From contig NZ_CP084319.1 of the NCBI RefSeq assembly GCF_017352155.2, positions 62,001 to 126,000 of the forward strand: 64,000 nucleotides of DNA. The letters run 5' to 3'. Under the pieces are notes generated by a model. The model made no database searches. It was given only the letters and a program-made list of their open reading frames with translations, and was not told the origin of the DNA. Below are positions 63,796-64,000 of this stretch, one piece after another. The position numbers and the translations under genes are program-made. The stretch's first letter is position 1. Every line of letters starts with the position of its first letter. The stretch comes from Haloterrigena alkaliphila. Its GTDB lineage: Archaea; Halobacteriota; Halobacteria; Halobacteriales; Natrialbaceae.

Positions 63796-63898
63796 GTTCA
63801 CCATTCCGGAGAGGTCCACCGCGGTGGGCGGCCGAGCGCTACCAGACGCGGCGCAACCCACCGAAAGAATCAAACGGCCCATCCTCGAGAGTCGATAC

Positions 63899-64000
63899 AT
63901 GTCGTCTGTTAGCACGGGGTCCGTAGAGTTCCGGAACGCACGCGTTCTCGATGGCACCGGTGGGCCGGTCTTTACCGCACACGTCCTGGTCGATGACGGT
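63899..64000 (+). CDS. Amidohydrolase-family protein, 5' part only
   Basis: The gene starts at ATG 63899 and runs off the window end, showing 34 residues. VEFRNARVLDGTGGPVF is the first beta strand and turn of a composite-domain amidohydrolase, of the kind seen in D-aminoacylase-like and imidazolonepropionase-related enzymes. Its metal-binding motifs lie beyond the window. It is a further candidate for purine-derived ring or amide hydrolysis, but the family cannot be fixed. Confidence 0.6.
   Translation, partial: MSSVSTGSVEFRNARVLDGTGGPVFTAHVLVDDG

Larger units (their letters stand above)
62346..63800 (+). mobile_element. tnpB-only insertion sequence (IS1341-like)
   Basis: An element containing tnpB but no tnpA. 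The left end (about 62349-62425) carries CCTCAAGGAGCAACGC, a segment with GTGAGCGGAGCGACCGAGTA, and GGGCGGGG. The right end (63744-63793) has CCCCACCC, CTCAAGGAACGACC, GTGAGCGAGTA and GGGTGGGG, so both ends share blocks. It lies 40-45 bases before the start of the Zn hydrolase gene, whose promoter may be affected. Confidence 0.7.

Overview
The window is from a haloarchaeon (class Halobacteria). The proteins are strongly acidic and most coding DNA is GC-rich. There are archaeal S17e ribosomal-protein homologues, coenzyme-F420 genes (cofC, npdG), an archaea-specific SMC-related ATPase and twin-arginine signal peptides on exported proteins. Many starts are leaderless or overlap the upstream stop (ATGA, ATGAGTGA). 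The genus cannot be fixed from the sequence alone.

Region 1 (1-9.4 kb) is ordinary chromosome with carbon catabolism genes: the end of a LivF-type ABC ATPase, a zinc alcohol dehydrogenase, dihydrolipoyl dehydrogenase, then a run of APH-like phosphotransferase, acyl-CoA ligase and short-chain dehydrogenase, and an SMC-related ATPase with an unusual Walker A motif. Region 2 (9.4-32 kb) is a mosaic. AT-richer, gene-poor stretches and three relics of one IS6-type insertion sequence, an IS4-superfamily transposase and a decayed helicase fragment alternate with cargo: a TAXI-type TRAP transporter, a MATE exporter, three CaiB/BaiF CoA-transferases, a secreted esterase, an IclR regulator, a universal stress protein, a DUF234-type ATPase and two short S17e paralogues.

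Region 3 (32-64 kb) is the most interesting part: a purine-catabolism island built around a selenium-dependent molybdenum hydroxylase (SDMH) system. It encodes two molybdenum hydroxylase large subunits, each paired with a [2Fe-2S] subunit; selenophosphate synthase (selD) with no selenocysteine or selenouridine genes in view; an XdhC-YqeB fusion; YqeC; a MocA-type cytidylyltransferase; MoeA; two TusA-like proteins; and a DsrE/DsrF/DsrH (TusDCB-like) trio. Around these lie purine permeases (AzgA and XanQ types), adenine deaminase, a guanine-deaminase-like amidohydrolase, RidA, an M20 ureido/amide hydrolase and a further amidohydrolase cut by the window end. Inferred logic: import purines, deaminate adenine and guanine, hydroxylate the ring with SDMH enzymes whose cofactor receives selenium from SelD through a TusA/DsrEFH relay, then open and hydrolyse the products. 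The set resembles the Escherichia coli yge/ygf/yqe purine locus and the orphan-selD loci reported for Haloarcula and Enterococcus. No FAD subunit is encoded, a phosphonate-type ABC transporter is split across both sides of the locus (phnC/phnD at 34-35 kb, phnE at 60 kb), and F420 genes sit among the purine genes. A tnpB-only insertion sequence lies close to the right end.
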